This document shows positions 16,026-24,889 of a stretch of DNA of 64,000 nucleotides, piece after piece. Location of the stretch: assembly GCA_017428215.1 (NCBI GenBank), contig JAFRRH010000068.1, positions 54,420 through 118,419 on the forward strand. The letters are read 5' to 3'. Source of the DNA: Selenomonadaceae bacterium (GTDB taxonomy: Bacteria; Bacillota; Negativicutes; Selenomonadales; Selenomonadaceae). Each line of letters begins with the position of its first letter. Position 1 is the first letter of the stretch. The notes under the pieces are model-generated. The model was not told the DNA's origin and did no database searches. It was given only the letters and a program-made list of their open reading frames with translations. A program made the position numbers and the translations under genes.

Positions 16026-19000
16026 ATGGAACTGACACGCGAACAACAAAAGGCAGTTGACGCACGCGGCGAAAATTTATTGATAGCGGCGGCGGCTGGC
16101 GCGGGCAAGACAAGAACTTTAACCGAACGTGTCGTAAAATTGATTGAGGAAAATTCCTGCGAAGTTGACGAACTTTTAATCATGACGTTCACGAAAGCGG
16201 CGGCTCAAGAAATGCGCTCGCGAATTCAATCCGCACTCATGAAACGTTTGGAGACCGAACTCGACACCGACAATCAAGCACACCTCGAAAAGCAGATAAT
16301 TCTTTTGAGCGGCGCACAAATTTCAACGTTCCATTCGTTTTGCCAAGCGGTTTTGCGCAGAAATTTTTCGCGTATTGACCTTGACCCGAAATTTCGCGCG
16401 GCGGAAACTACTGAACTTGACATCTTAAAAAAGGAAGTTATCGAGGAGCTTTTCGAGGAAAATTATCTGAACGATACCTTTAAAAATTTCACGGACGAAT
16501 TCGGCGGCAATGTTCACGGCGACGATAAAATTCACGAAATTATTATCGGCTTGCATGACTTTTCGCTGAGCATGCCGTATCCTGACAAATGGTTAGATAA
16601 TCTTGCCGCGCCTTACGATTTGCCCGAATCTGCGCGGCTTGACGATACAATTTGGTTTAAATTTCTAAAACCGCATATCTTACAAACGCTTGAAAAAATT
16701 TTCGACGACTGCGCGGCGGCTTGCGAACTTGCCGAGCAAAATAATATTAAAGCCAAAATCATTCGCGGCGATTTTAATCAGATTAACGACTTGAAAACTT
16801 CACTCGACGATTGGAACGCGCTTTACGATAAAATTCGGGCGGTAAATTTTGCCAACTTTGGCGGCGGAAAGTTTGTTGACGACAAATTAATCATCAAAGA
16901 CGCGATTAAAAATTTGCGCGACGGTTACAAGAAAAAACTTGAGGCATTGCGCGATAAATATTTCCTTGCCGACGAAAATAAAATGCTCGCCGATGTTCGC
17001 GAACTTTTTAAGCCGATTAAAGAACTCGTCCGTGTGACGAAAGCTTTTGCGAAAAAATTTTCCGAAGCAAAGCGCGAACGCGACATTATCGACTTTAATG
17101 ACATGGAACATTTCGCACTGAAAATTTTCGACACTGCGCCCGAAGTTGCCGCCACTTATCGCGATAAATTTAAGTTTATTATGGTTGACGAATATCAAGA
17201 TACAAACGGCGTGCAAGAGGCGATTATCCAAAAAATTTCTCGCGGCGACAATATTTTTTGCGTCGGCGACGTTAAGCAGTCTATTTATCGGTTCCGCCTC
17301 GTCGATTCCGCTAACTTCAAAGATAAAATGAATTCTTATCGCTGTATAAATCTATCCAAAAATTTCCGTAGTCGGGAAAAAATTATTGCGGCAGTCAACG
17401 AAATTTTTAAGCGGCTAATGAATAAGCGTGCGACTGAAATTGACTACGACGCGGCGGCGGCTTTGCAATTCGGCGCAAGTTATGCGGTCGGTGAAAATTA
17501 TTTCGACGAACGCCCCGAATTTTATTTTATTAAGACGGAAAGAGACGACGACAACAAGACGATTGAAATTGAAATGCGCTTTATCGCTGGGAAAATTCAC
17601 GAGCTGATTGCGTCTAAAAAACTTGTGCGCGACGGAGAAAATTATCGTCCCGTTGAGTTCAGGGATATTGTAATTTTACACCGCTCGCCTAAGACAACGG
17701 CGTTTGAAATTCTTGACACGCTAAAAAAATTTGGAGTACCGGCTTACGTGCCCGACGAGGAAAATTATTTTCAAGCCAATGAAATTCAAGTTATCATGAG
17801 CTTGCTAACTTTGTTGGACAATGCGCGGCAGGATATTCCACTTGTCGCCGTCATGTTAAGTTCGATTGGCGGATTCAGCGCGGAAGAGCTTGCCGAAATT
17901 AGAATTGCAAATCCCGACGTCGATTTTTATACGGCAGTTGCGAACGGCTCGGACAAGTGCAAAAACTTTTTAGCTAAGCTCAACATTTGGCGCGAAACGG
18001 CTCGTCAAATGGGCGTGCCTGAACTTTTAAGCAATCTTTATCGTGAAACGGGCTATTATGATTCTGTTGGCAGTGAGGAGCGCGGCGAGGCTCGTCAAGC
18101 TAATTTGCGAATTCTGATTGACCGCGCCGCCCAATTTGAATCAACTAATGCTCGCGGGCTGTCGAGGTTTATTGAGTTTATAAAGAAAATTCGCGACATG
18201 CAAAAAGATTTATCGACGGCGGCGACACTTGGCGAAAATGAAAACGTCGTGCGCGTCGTTACCATTCACAAGAGCAAAGGCTTGGAATATCCGGTAGTAT
18301 TTGTTGCTGGCGTTGGAAAACAATTTAACGCGGAAGATTACACGCGAGCAAAACTTTTCATGCACAAAGAATTTGGCATTGGAGCGCACAGAACGCCGAA
18401 AAATTCCCAGCTAAAAGTTAAGACGTTGGCAACGCAAGCCGTATCAAAAAAAATCTCGGACGAGTCAATCGCTGAAGAGTTGCGGTTATTGTACGTGGCG
18501 ATGACGCGGGCGGAAGAAAAATTATTTTTAGTCGGAACGACAACGAAAACCGCGCTAGAAAATTTGCGTGCCGTTGACGTGCCGGACGATTATGATATTT
18601 TATCGGCGGGAAAATTTATGGATTGGCTGTTGCCGATAAAAGACGCGCTCGAACCAGTTATAAAGTCGCGGCTCGTGGAATTATCGGAAGTCTTACAAAT
18701 TAAAGAGCGGTCAATCGAAAAGGCGCAGAAAAAAATTGCTCAAGCACCCGAAAAACTTCCTGCAACGCCGCTTGAAAAAATTCCGGCAAAACTTTCTGTT
18801 ACTGAACTTAAACGCCGCGCAGAGGAAGAAGAATTGCCACCGCTTGAAAAATTTGCGCAAAAAAAATTTGTATATCGTCGTCCGAACTTCATGCAGAAGA
18901 AAGAAATTTCCGGCGCAGAATTCGGCTCGCTTATGCATAAGATAATGCAGAGTTTGAACTTAAGCGGCGATTTGTCAGCTAAAGGAATTGCCGCGCAGAT

Positions 19001-19400
19001 TGTGGAGCTTGCAAAGCGTGAAATTATTCCGCCGGAGCATGTCAAGCTGATTAAGGCAGAAAAAATTTCCAAGTTCTTCGCGAGTGAATTGGGGCAACGT
19101 TTAATAAAGTCGCAAGAATTTTATCGCGAATTACCGTTCAGCCGACTGATTGACGCGCAAAGATTTTTTCACGTCGACGAGAAAATTTTTATACAGGGCA
19201 TAATTGATTTGCTGTTCAAAGACGCGACAGGGCGTTGGGTTTTGCTTGACTATAAAACAGATCGCGACGCAGAGGACATTTCCGAACGCTACAAAATCCA
19301 GATTGAACTTTACACGGCGGCAGTCGAGGCTTTGCTTAAAATAACCGTCGCTGAAAAATATCTTTATCTGCTAAATGGCGGGCGGCTTATAAAAATGTAA
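16026..19400 (+). CDS. addA: ATP-dependent helicase/nuclease subunit AddA
   Basis: 1124 residues with UvrD-type helicase motifs: Walker A AAAAGAGKTRTLTERV (about 20-35), the DEYQDTN box, VGDVKQSIYRFRLVD, and a late VTIHKSKGLEYPVVF. The C-terminal RecB-type nuclease has WVLLDYKTDR. AddAB resects double-strand breaks up to Chi sites for RecA loading. addB normally lies immediately upstream; here rfbC does, and no addB is visible in the window. No clear SD precedes the ATG 2 nt after rfbC, so translation may be coupled. Confidence 0.93.
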   Translation: MELTREQQKAVDARGENLLIAAAAGAGKTRTLTERVVKLIEENSCEVDELLIMTFTKAAAQEMRSRIQSALMKRLETELDTDNQAHLEKQIILLSGAQISTFHSFCQAVLRRNFSRIDLDPKFRAAETTELDILKKEVIEELFEENYLNDTFKNFTDEFGGNVHGDDKIHEIIIGLHDFSLSMPYPDKWLDNLAAPYDLPESARLDDTIWFKFLKPHILQTLEKIFDDCAAACELAEQNNIKAKIIRGDFNQINDLKTSLDDWNALYDKIRAVNFANFGGGKFVDDKLIIKDAIKNLRDGYKKKLEALRDKYFLADENKMLADVRELFKPIKELVRVTKAFAKKFSEAKRERDIIDFNDMEHFALKIFDTAPEVAATYRDKFKFIMVDEYQDTNGVQEAIIQKISRGDNIFCVGDVKQSIYRFRLVDSANFKDKMNSYRCINLSKNFRSREKIIAAVNEIFKRLMNKRATEIDYDAAAALQFGASYAVGENYFDERPEFYFIKTERDDDNKTIEIEMRFIAGKIHELIASKKLVRDGENYRPVEFRDIVILHRSPKTTAFEILDTLKKFGVPAYVPDEENYFQANEIQVIMSLLTLLDNARQDIPLVAVMLSSIGGFSAEELAEIRIANPDVDFYTAVANGSDKCKNFLAKLNIWRETARQMGVPELLSNLYRETGYYDSVGSEERGEARQANLRILIDRAAQFESTNARGLSRFIEFIKKIRDMQKDLSTAATLGENENVVRVVTIHKSKGLEYPVVFVAGVGKQFNAEDYTRAKLFMHKEFGIGAHRTPKNSQLKVKTLATQAVSKKISDESIAEELRLLYVAMTRAEEKLFLVGTTTKTALENLRAVDVPDDYDILSAGKFMDWLLPIKDALEPVIKSRLVELSEVLQIKERSIEKAQKKIAQAPEKLPATPLEKIPAKLSVTELKRRAEEEELPPLEKFAQKKFVYRRPNFMQKKEISGAEFGSLMHKIMQSLNLSGDLSAKGIAAQIVELAKREIIPPEHVKLIKAEKISKFFASELGQRLIKSQEFYRELPFSRLIDAQRFFHVDEKIFIQGIIDLLFKDATGRWVLLDYKTDRDAEDISERYKIQIELYTAAVEALLKITVAEKYLYLLNGGRLIKM

Positions 19401-19407
19401 AAAAAAT

Positions 19408-19452
19408 AACGTCTCCGGTGTCAGCTAACTCCGAAGACGCTTTTTTTTATTA
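19408..19452. terminator. bidirectional terminator between addA and nrdD
   Basis: CGTCTCCGG and CCGAAGACG form an imperfect stem flanked by A-runs on the left and T-runs on the right, so it can work for both convergent genes. Confidence 0.65.
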
Positions 19453-22400
19453 TCTTAATCGCGCAATGTGGAAAGTTCCAGTCACAAATTCTTTCCTGTG
19501 ACAATGCGGACATTCATTGGCGATAATGCCGGTGTAGCCGCAAACTGGGTCGCGGTCGACGGGGTGATTGATTGAAAAATATCCCATGTCGGCATCGTGC
19601 ATTGCCCTAACGAGAGCCTCGAACGCGGAAAGATTTTTCGTCGGGTCGCCGTCCATTTCGATATAGGCGATATGTCCCGCGTTGCAAATTGCGTGGTAGG
19701 GAGCCTCAATTCTAATTTTATCGCCCGCGCATATTGGAAAGTAAACCGGCACGTGACTTGAATTCGTCATATAAGGGCGGTCAGTCACGCCTTTTATATT
19801 GCCGTAAACTTTTCTATTTGCCCGCTGAAATTGTCCGGCAGTCGATTCGGCGGGCGTCCCAAATGTCGTCCAATTTCTTTTCTCGCGTTTAGTGTAGTCA
19901 TCGGTGCGTTCGCGCAGATGTTTAACGATTTTTAAGCCGAGTTCCTGAGCCTCTTCGCTTTGCCCGTGATGTTTGCCGATTAACGCAACCAAACATTCCG
20001 CCAAGCCACAAAAACCTATTGAATAGCTCGCGTGCTTGAGTACGTCTTTAATTTTATCCGTTGGCTTGAGCTTATCCGAATCCATCCAGACGCCTTGCCC
20101 CATTAAGAACGGAAAATTATAAACGTGCTTCTCCTCAATCGTCTTGAGCCTTAGCAGTAAATAATCGTGGCAAAGCGTTATGTACTTGTCATAAAGCCGG
20201 AAAAATTCCTCGACATTACCTTTTGATTCTAGCGCAAGTTTTGGCAGATTAATCGTCACGAAAGCAAAATTGCCGCGACTGCCAGATTCTTCGCGCCCGT
20301 TAACGTTGCTCATAACACGAGTTCTACAATTCCCTGAGTTGATAAACGACAGAGTGAATTTATCCGTCGCTGTCTCAAGGTCGTAACTACATTTATCGAG
20401 ACTGCCGAGCGTTTCAATCGAAGTGACTGCGATAATTTCCGGCGTTTTAGTTGATGATTCGACGTTCATGGAAAATTCCACGCGGTAACGAATTTTCGTA
20501 ACCTCTTCGGCGTCATAATGATTGAGATAAAGTTTCGCAGGATAACCCAATGACTGCGCCAAAGCTAATTGTTGAAGGGCAAGTTCCTTGTTAGTTGAGC
20601 CAAGCTGAACTTTTGACTTTTTACTAATATGCCCATCGCCGTCAATCATCCCTGACAAGAAAGCCAAACGAACTTCACGCGAAGCAGAAAAAATTTCATT
20701 CGGCACAGAGCGTTCGATCTTAAGCTCGCCGCCGAAAAGATTTTTAAGATACGTGCTAAGTTTCTTTTGCTCACCGCAGATTCTAACTAAATCATAGCAC
20801 CCTTTGACGCCACGATTGTAGTTTTGGACGTGACAATCAAAGTTCCAAGCTTTTTTGACGCTCTCAATATATTTAGCCTCAATATCTGCCTCCGTGTTAC
20901 CGTCCAGAGCTACGCAAATATCATGCGAATAATTTCCGTCGGTTATCAGTAAGCCGAGAATGTACGCCAAATTTATATCGGTGATTGCATCGTCATTTTT
21001 TTCGGTCGGCAAGTCGTAATAAGTTTTAATTGTATCGCCGATTTTCAAATCTTTTACGTGAATGCGCCCGCGATTTTCCGTGTAAAGTGGATGGTCGGCA
21101 GTAACGAGAAGACTTCGCCCGTTGTCAAATTTAATGCGTGTCCAATTTCCCATGTCGGGATTTTTTACAAGCGTTTTTACTTCGACAAAACCGTTTTCAC
21201 CGTCCCAAACTTCAAGTTCTGTAGGAAGTTTATACTCGCTTAAAGCTTGATGTGAAACCTCAGTATCAACACGTTGCCACAATCGCTTCAAGCCCTCACA
21301 ATAAACGCGCCCTTTATATCGGTAAATGACAATCTCGTCACCGTCCGCGCAACCCATTGTAGCGACGCAACTGTTATAATCGCCCGGCTTGTAATATTGC
21401 AAATTATATGGCGCGTCAATGTTCACAAAGTTAGGGAATAATCTTTTCGCGCTAACTTTGCAAGCTTGACGGAATAAATCATAATTCGGGTCGTAAATGT
21501 TGTAGTTGACGCCGCTTTTAAGCTGAAAGACGCTAATCGGGAAAATAGGCGTCTCACCGTTGCCAAGTCCCGCGTCGATAGCGTTAAGAACTTCGCGAAT
21601 CACGAGCCTACCTTCGGGGCTGGTGTCCATGCCATAGTTTATTGAACTGAACGGAACTTGCGCACCCGCCCGACTGTGTAGCGTGTTGAAGTTGTGAATC
21701 AACGCTTCCATTGCTTGATGAGTTTCCTCTTCGACGTCCGCGCATGCTAGTTTATAAATTTTCTCCGCGATTTTTTTATCACCAACAACTTGCGTTAGGT
21801 TATCGACGGCGGCGGGATTTTCTACCTCAGAATAAGTGCAAACATTAAAATCAACATCGCCCGCCGCTTGAAAGTCGCAGAATTCACTGGCGCGTTTAAT
21901 CTCGTCGTGAATCGCTCGCTTAAAAGATTTTCGCACGCCTTCAGCCATTGCGTAATCAAAAGCGTTAATGCTTTGCCCGCCGAACATGTCATTTTGGTTG
22001 CTTTGAATGGCAATACACGCAAGCGACGCATAGGAGCGAATTGAATTTGGTTCGCGAAGGAAACCGTGCCCCGTCGAAAAGCCACCGTGAAAAAGTTTCA
22101 GCAAATCAATTTGGCAACAATTAAAAGTTATCAAACTGAAATCCTTGTCGTGAATGTGAATCCAATTTTCCTTATCAGCTTTGGCAAATTCTTCAGGCAA
22201 AACGTAATTGTCAACAAAGTGCTTGGAACTCTCCGCGCCAAGCTTGAGCATAATCCCCATTGAAGCATCAGTGTTAATATTAGCGTTGTCGCGCTTTAGG
22301 TCAATGTCCACCGAATCGGCGAAAAAAATATCGCGGTAGGTGTCCATTAATTTTTTCTGCGCGGCGCGGCGTTGGGAATGTTTTTGGCGGTAAACAATGA

Positions 22401-22656
22401 ATTGCTTAGCCACGTCGAAGAAACCGTGCGCCATTAAACATTTCTCGACTTGATCTTGAATCGCTTCGACGCCGATAATTTCGTTTTCGGCAATGGCTTG
22501 CTCGACGGAATTTGTTACTAACTCCAAATCCTCTTCGGAAAGTTTATCGGCAGGGCTTGAGGCGTCTCGATTCGCACCAACTATCGCGTTGTAAATTTTT
22601 CTGCGGTCGTAATTAACCTTCTGCCCCGAACGCTTCCGAACTTTGACTAAATTCAT
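19450..22656 (-). CDS. nrdD: anaerobic ribonucleoside-triphosphate reductase, intein-containing, C-terminus truncated
   Basis: 1068 residues, MNLVKVRKRSGQKVNYD, with an N-terminal ATP-cone (1-95) and the class III reductase barrel. A 341-residue intein (436-776) interrupts YNSCVATMG and CRTRVMSNVNG. The spliced protein would be 727 residues. The end reads CGYTGIIANECPHC then FHIARLR and stops: the zinc-site region is there, but the following R-V/I-x-G-Y-L segment with the radical glycine found in this family is missing, and no frame downstream encodes it. The ATG at 22656 follows AGGAGGGAG. No nrdG activase gene is adjacent. Function as written is doubtful. Confidence 0.9.
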   Translation of the reverse strand: MNLVKVRKRSGQKVNYDRRKIYNAIVGANRDASSPADKLSEEDLELVTNSVEQAIAENEIIGVEAIQDQVEKCLMAHGFFDVAKQFIVYRQKHSQRRAAQKKLMDTYRDIFFADSVDIDLKRDNANINTDASMGIMLKLGAESSKHFVDNYVLPEEFAKADKENWIHIHDKDFSLITFNCCQIDLLKLFHGGFSTGHGFLREPNSIRSYASLACIAIQSNQNDMFGGQSINAFDYAMAEGVRKSFKRAIHDEIKRASEFCDFQAAGDVDFNVCTYSEVENPAAVDNLTQVVGDKKIAEKIYKLACADVEEETHQAMEALIHNFNTLHSRAGAQVPFSSINYGMDTSPEGRLVIREVLNAIDAGLGNGETPIFPISVFQLKSGVNYNIYDPNYDLFRQACKVSAKRLFPNFVNIDAPYNLQYYKPGDYNSCVATMGCADGDEIVIYRYKGRVYCEGLKRLWQRVDTEVSHQALSEYKLPTELEVWDGENGFVEVKTLVKNPDMGNWTRIKFDNGRSLLVTADHPLYTENRGRIHVKDLKIGDTIKTYYDLPTEKNDDAITDINLAYILGLLITDGNYSHDICVALDGNTEADIEAKYIESVKKAWNFDCHVQNYNRGVKGCYDLVRICGEQKKLSTYLKNLFGGELKIERSVPNEIFSASREVRLAFLSGMIDGDGHISKKSKVQLGSTNKELALQQLALAQSLGYPAKLYLNHYDAEEVTKIRYRVEFSMNVESSTKTPEIIAVTSIETLGSLDKCSYDLETATDKFTLSFINSGNCRTRVMSNVNGREESGSRGNFAFVTINLPKLALESKGNVEEFFRLYDKYITLCHDYLLLRLKTIEEKHVYNFPFLMGQGVWMDSDKLKPTDKIKDVLKHASYSIGFCGLAECLVALIGKHHGQSEEAQELGLKIVKHLRERTDDYTKREKRNWTTFGTPAESTAGQFQRANRKVYGNIKGVTDRPYMTNSSHVPVYFPICAGDKIRIEAPYHAICNAGHIAYIEMDGDPTKNLSAFEALVRAMHDADMGYFSINHPVDRDPVCGYTGIIANECPHCHRKEFVTGTFHIARLR
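20329..21351 (-). mobile_element. intein with LAGLIDADG endonuclease domain inside NrdD
   Basis: The intein starts with Cys (CADGDEIVIYRYKG) and ends SFINSGN before extein Cys, which gives splice-competent ends (C1, terminal Asn, C+1); the penultimate residue is Gly rather than the usual His. TADHPLYTENRG is the block B-like segment with its His. Two dodecapeptides, AYILGLLITDG (residues ~564-574) and FLSGMIDGDGH (~666-676), mark a LAGLIDADG homing endonuclease. The insertion lies immediately before the cysteine of the MGCRTRV motif, thought to be the active-site thiyl radical cysteine of class III reductases. Confidence 0.92.
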
Positions 22657-22828
22657 GTAGCTCCCTCCTTTCAGAGTGTGAAAAAAAATGAGCTCCATCC
22701 TCCCTCCATTATATTCTTTGAAGTATTCGGCGCAGGTTCCAATTTTCCTTGTGTTGCCATTACGCCAAAGTCTTTGCAGAGGTTGATTTTATGCGTTGTA
22801 ACAAAGTAGACGGCGAGAAAAATTTTTT

Positions 22829-22857
22829 TTGCAATTATCGCGGTGATTGATTATAAT
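22829..22857 (+). promoter_or_regulatory. promoter of the unknown-acyltransferase pair
   Basis: TTGCAA (22829-22834), 17-nt spacer, TATAAT (22852-22857). Confidence 0.65.
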
Positions 22858-22891
22858 AAAAATGAAAAGAACTTGAAAAGGAGTGAGACTT

Positions 22892-23770
22892 TTGCCGACC
22901 GGAAGAATCCTCGATTTGAATGCGAAATCACAAGATCTAAAAGAAAACGAAATGCCCGCCGCGCTGATTTATTTTGAGGAGCGAGTGCCCGTATACGATT
23001 GGCAAGAATTATTTTTTATCGCGGTCAAGTGTCTTTACGCCGAATTCCCAGACACGATTAACAGCCTGTGCTCTACCGACCCGAAGAGAAATCTTTTTTT
23101 GCGGACGAATACAATCGACATGATCAGCCCGAAAAAAATCGCGCCGATAATTTATCTGGAGACACAACGAACGCCGCAACAAATTATCAAGGCGATAAAA
23201 TTAATCTTCAGCCGCGCAAATGTCCGAAATATTCACATGCGCATTGAAGTTTACGAGCCACTTTATCCGCCGAAAAAATTCCCATTGCCAATTCCCAATT
23301 CCAAAATAAATTCTAAGCCCGTGTTGCATTTGAATCAGACGATTGAGGAAATGTTAGCAACTTTGGACGCAATGGAAAATTACGCGCCGAAGAAATCCAA
23401 AGTAGTTTTGCCGCACGCGAGTAGCTACGGACGAGTTGAGCCGCAAGTTTTTGGAAATTTATTTTTTGAGCTGGAAGGCACGCGGCACGGTCCTTTTGCT
23501 AACGAAAAAAATCGCTATGTCGCGCTTATGCAATGCCTCGCTGAACTCTATCCGTATCAAATTCTAAAAGAGGCGGGACATCACATTAACAGCGAACACC
23601 GCCTAACTTTAATGAAAGGTTCAAGTTATTTGTATTTCCGCGAACCTGTTGAGTTGCCGAACAATTTATTTATCGATAAAGATTTTCCTGACCGCGTCCT
23701 CGTCGAAAACGAACGATATTATCTGGCACGTTGCGGCCTTTACTTTGAAAGTGTGATGTTTAATGGATAA
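22892..23770 (+). CDS. protein of unknown function
   Basis: 292 residues from a TTG start placed 8 nt after AAAAGGAG (a GTG at 22883 is inside the SD site). I do not recognise the family. The protein is soluble-looking with no signal peptide or membrane helix. There are two similar-looking halves: residues 25-125 and 195-290 both contain a W/F-x-x-L-F-like segment, a region of the type CLAELYPYQI or CLYAEFPDTI, and SxYLYF or similar. A proline/lysine-rich linker (YPPKKFPLPIPNSK) lies between. The next gene, a membrane acyltransferase, overlaps by 8 bp, so the two are co-translated. Confidence 0.75.
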   Translation: MPTGRILDLNAKSQDLKENEMPAALIYFEERVPVYDWQELFFIAVKCLYAEFPDTINSLCSTDPKRNLFLRTNTIDMISPKKIAPIIYLETQRTPQQIIKAIKLIFSRANVRNIHMRIEVYEPLYPPKKFPLPIPNSKINSKPVLHLNQTIEEMLATLDAMENYAPKKSKVVLPHASSYGRVEPQVFGNLFFELEGTRHGPFANEKNRYVALMQCLAELYPYQILKEAGHHINSEHRLTLMKGSSYLYFREPVELPNNLFIDKDFPDRVLVENERYYLARCGLYFESVMFNG

Positions 23771-24809
23771 ACAGCTTCCCGCGCAGAGAATCGCTTGGGT
23801 AGATTTCGCAAAAGGGATTGTGATAATTCTCGTTGTGCTCGGTCATACAATTCCTTTGAAAACAGATTTGAGCAAGTTTATTTTTGTTTTTCATATGCCG
23901 TTTTTCTTTATTATGGCGGGTTTCCTGCTTAACCTTGATAAATGGGGGGGGGTAAAAAACTATAAAACTTTCGTCTCTAAACTCGTTAAGCGTTTGCTTC
24001 TGCCGTATTATCTTGCGGAATTTTTATATTACCCGTTTTGGTTTATCGTTTGTTATAAGTTAGAATATTTGCGGTATATGTGGGGATGGACAAATGAAAA
24101 TCCGCTCTTCGCTTTTGTAGAAATTTTTATCGGCAACGCTAATCCGGGTGCCGGTTTGATTTTGGGGCAACTGTGGTTTTTGCCAGCGTTATTCTGGACA
24201 GAAATTATTTTTATCAAACTGTTTAATTATCTGAATAAACTTGGCGCAGATGTGTTTGTCCTTACGATTGTAAGTTGTTCTTTTTTGGGTATATTTATCG
24301 GGAAGATTCATGCTTTGCCACTAGGAATAGATATTGCACTAGCCGCGCAGATTTTTGTATTGGTCGGCGTCTTGATTCGGAAATATGCTGTCGTTAATCG
24401 AATGAATTTAAAAATCTGTGTCGTACTTATGTTACTACTTGTACTTTCATTTTCTTTGAATATACGCTTTGACATGAATTATCGAAACTATGGCGACTTG
24501 TTTTTATCATACTCTGGAGCAATGACGGGTACGTTAATCATCATGAAACTTTCTATACTAATGAAGAACGGCAAAATTTTTTCGCTGATAAGTGATTGCG
24601 GACGACAAAGCATGATGATTCTGATTTTGCATCTGTTATTTGCAGGTATTTTCTATGAGATAATTGCCGCGACGACAAATTTTCCGCCAAAAGAATTTTT
24701 AACAAATCCGATAATAATTTTCGGCGCGACATTGTTTGGTGTCCTGATTCCGCTGTTTATCGCTAAAAAATTCGGCCAACTCCCCGTGTTAAAATATTTC
24801 TGCGTATAA
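23763..24809 (+). CDS. membrane acyltransferase (acyltransferase-3 family)
   Basis: 348 residues with about ten hydrophobic helices. The start reads RIAWVDFAKGIVIILVVLGH, whose Asp and His are the family's conserved residues, followed by FIFVFHMPFFFIMAGFLL. Members transfer O-acetyl or other acyl groups to surface carbohydrates or peptidoglycan. Nine consecutive G residues (23944-23952) lie in codons 60-63, a tract long enough for slipped-strand frameshifting. It overlaps the unknown gene before it by 8 bp. The sugar acceptor cannot be inferred. Confidence 0.85.
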   Translation: MDKQLPAQRIAWVDFAKGIVIILVVLGHTIPLKTDLSKFIFVFHMPFFFIMAGFLLNLDKWGGVKNYKTFVSKLVKRLLLPYYLAEFLYYPFWFIVCYKLEYLRYMWGWTNENPLFAFVEIFIGNANPGAGLILGQLWFLPALFWTEIIFIKLFNYLNKLGADVFVLTIVSCSFLGIFIGKIHALPLGIDIALAAQIFVLVGVLIRKYAVVNRMNLKICVVLMLLLVLSFSLNIRFDMNYRNYGDLFLSYSGAMTGTLIIMKLSILMKNGKIFSLISDCGRQSMMILILHLLFAGIFYEIIAATTNFPPKEFLTNPIIIFGATLFGVLIPLFIAKKFGQLPVLKYFCV

Positions 24810-24889
24810 AAAATATTTCCCGTCGCCGCTTGCTTATAGTTAACTTGATATTTTATAATTAATGGAAGTATTTTTAGGAGGCGGTGATT

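Noticed and set aside
20329..21351. Intein region as a separate inserted gene
   Set aside because: The reading frame is continuous with NrdD on both sides and has intein splice-end residues, with no start site of its own.
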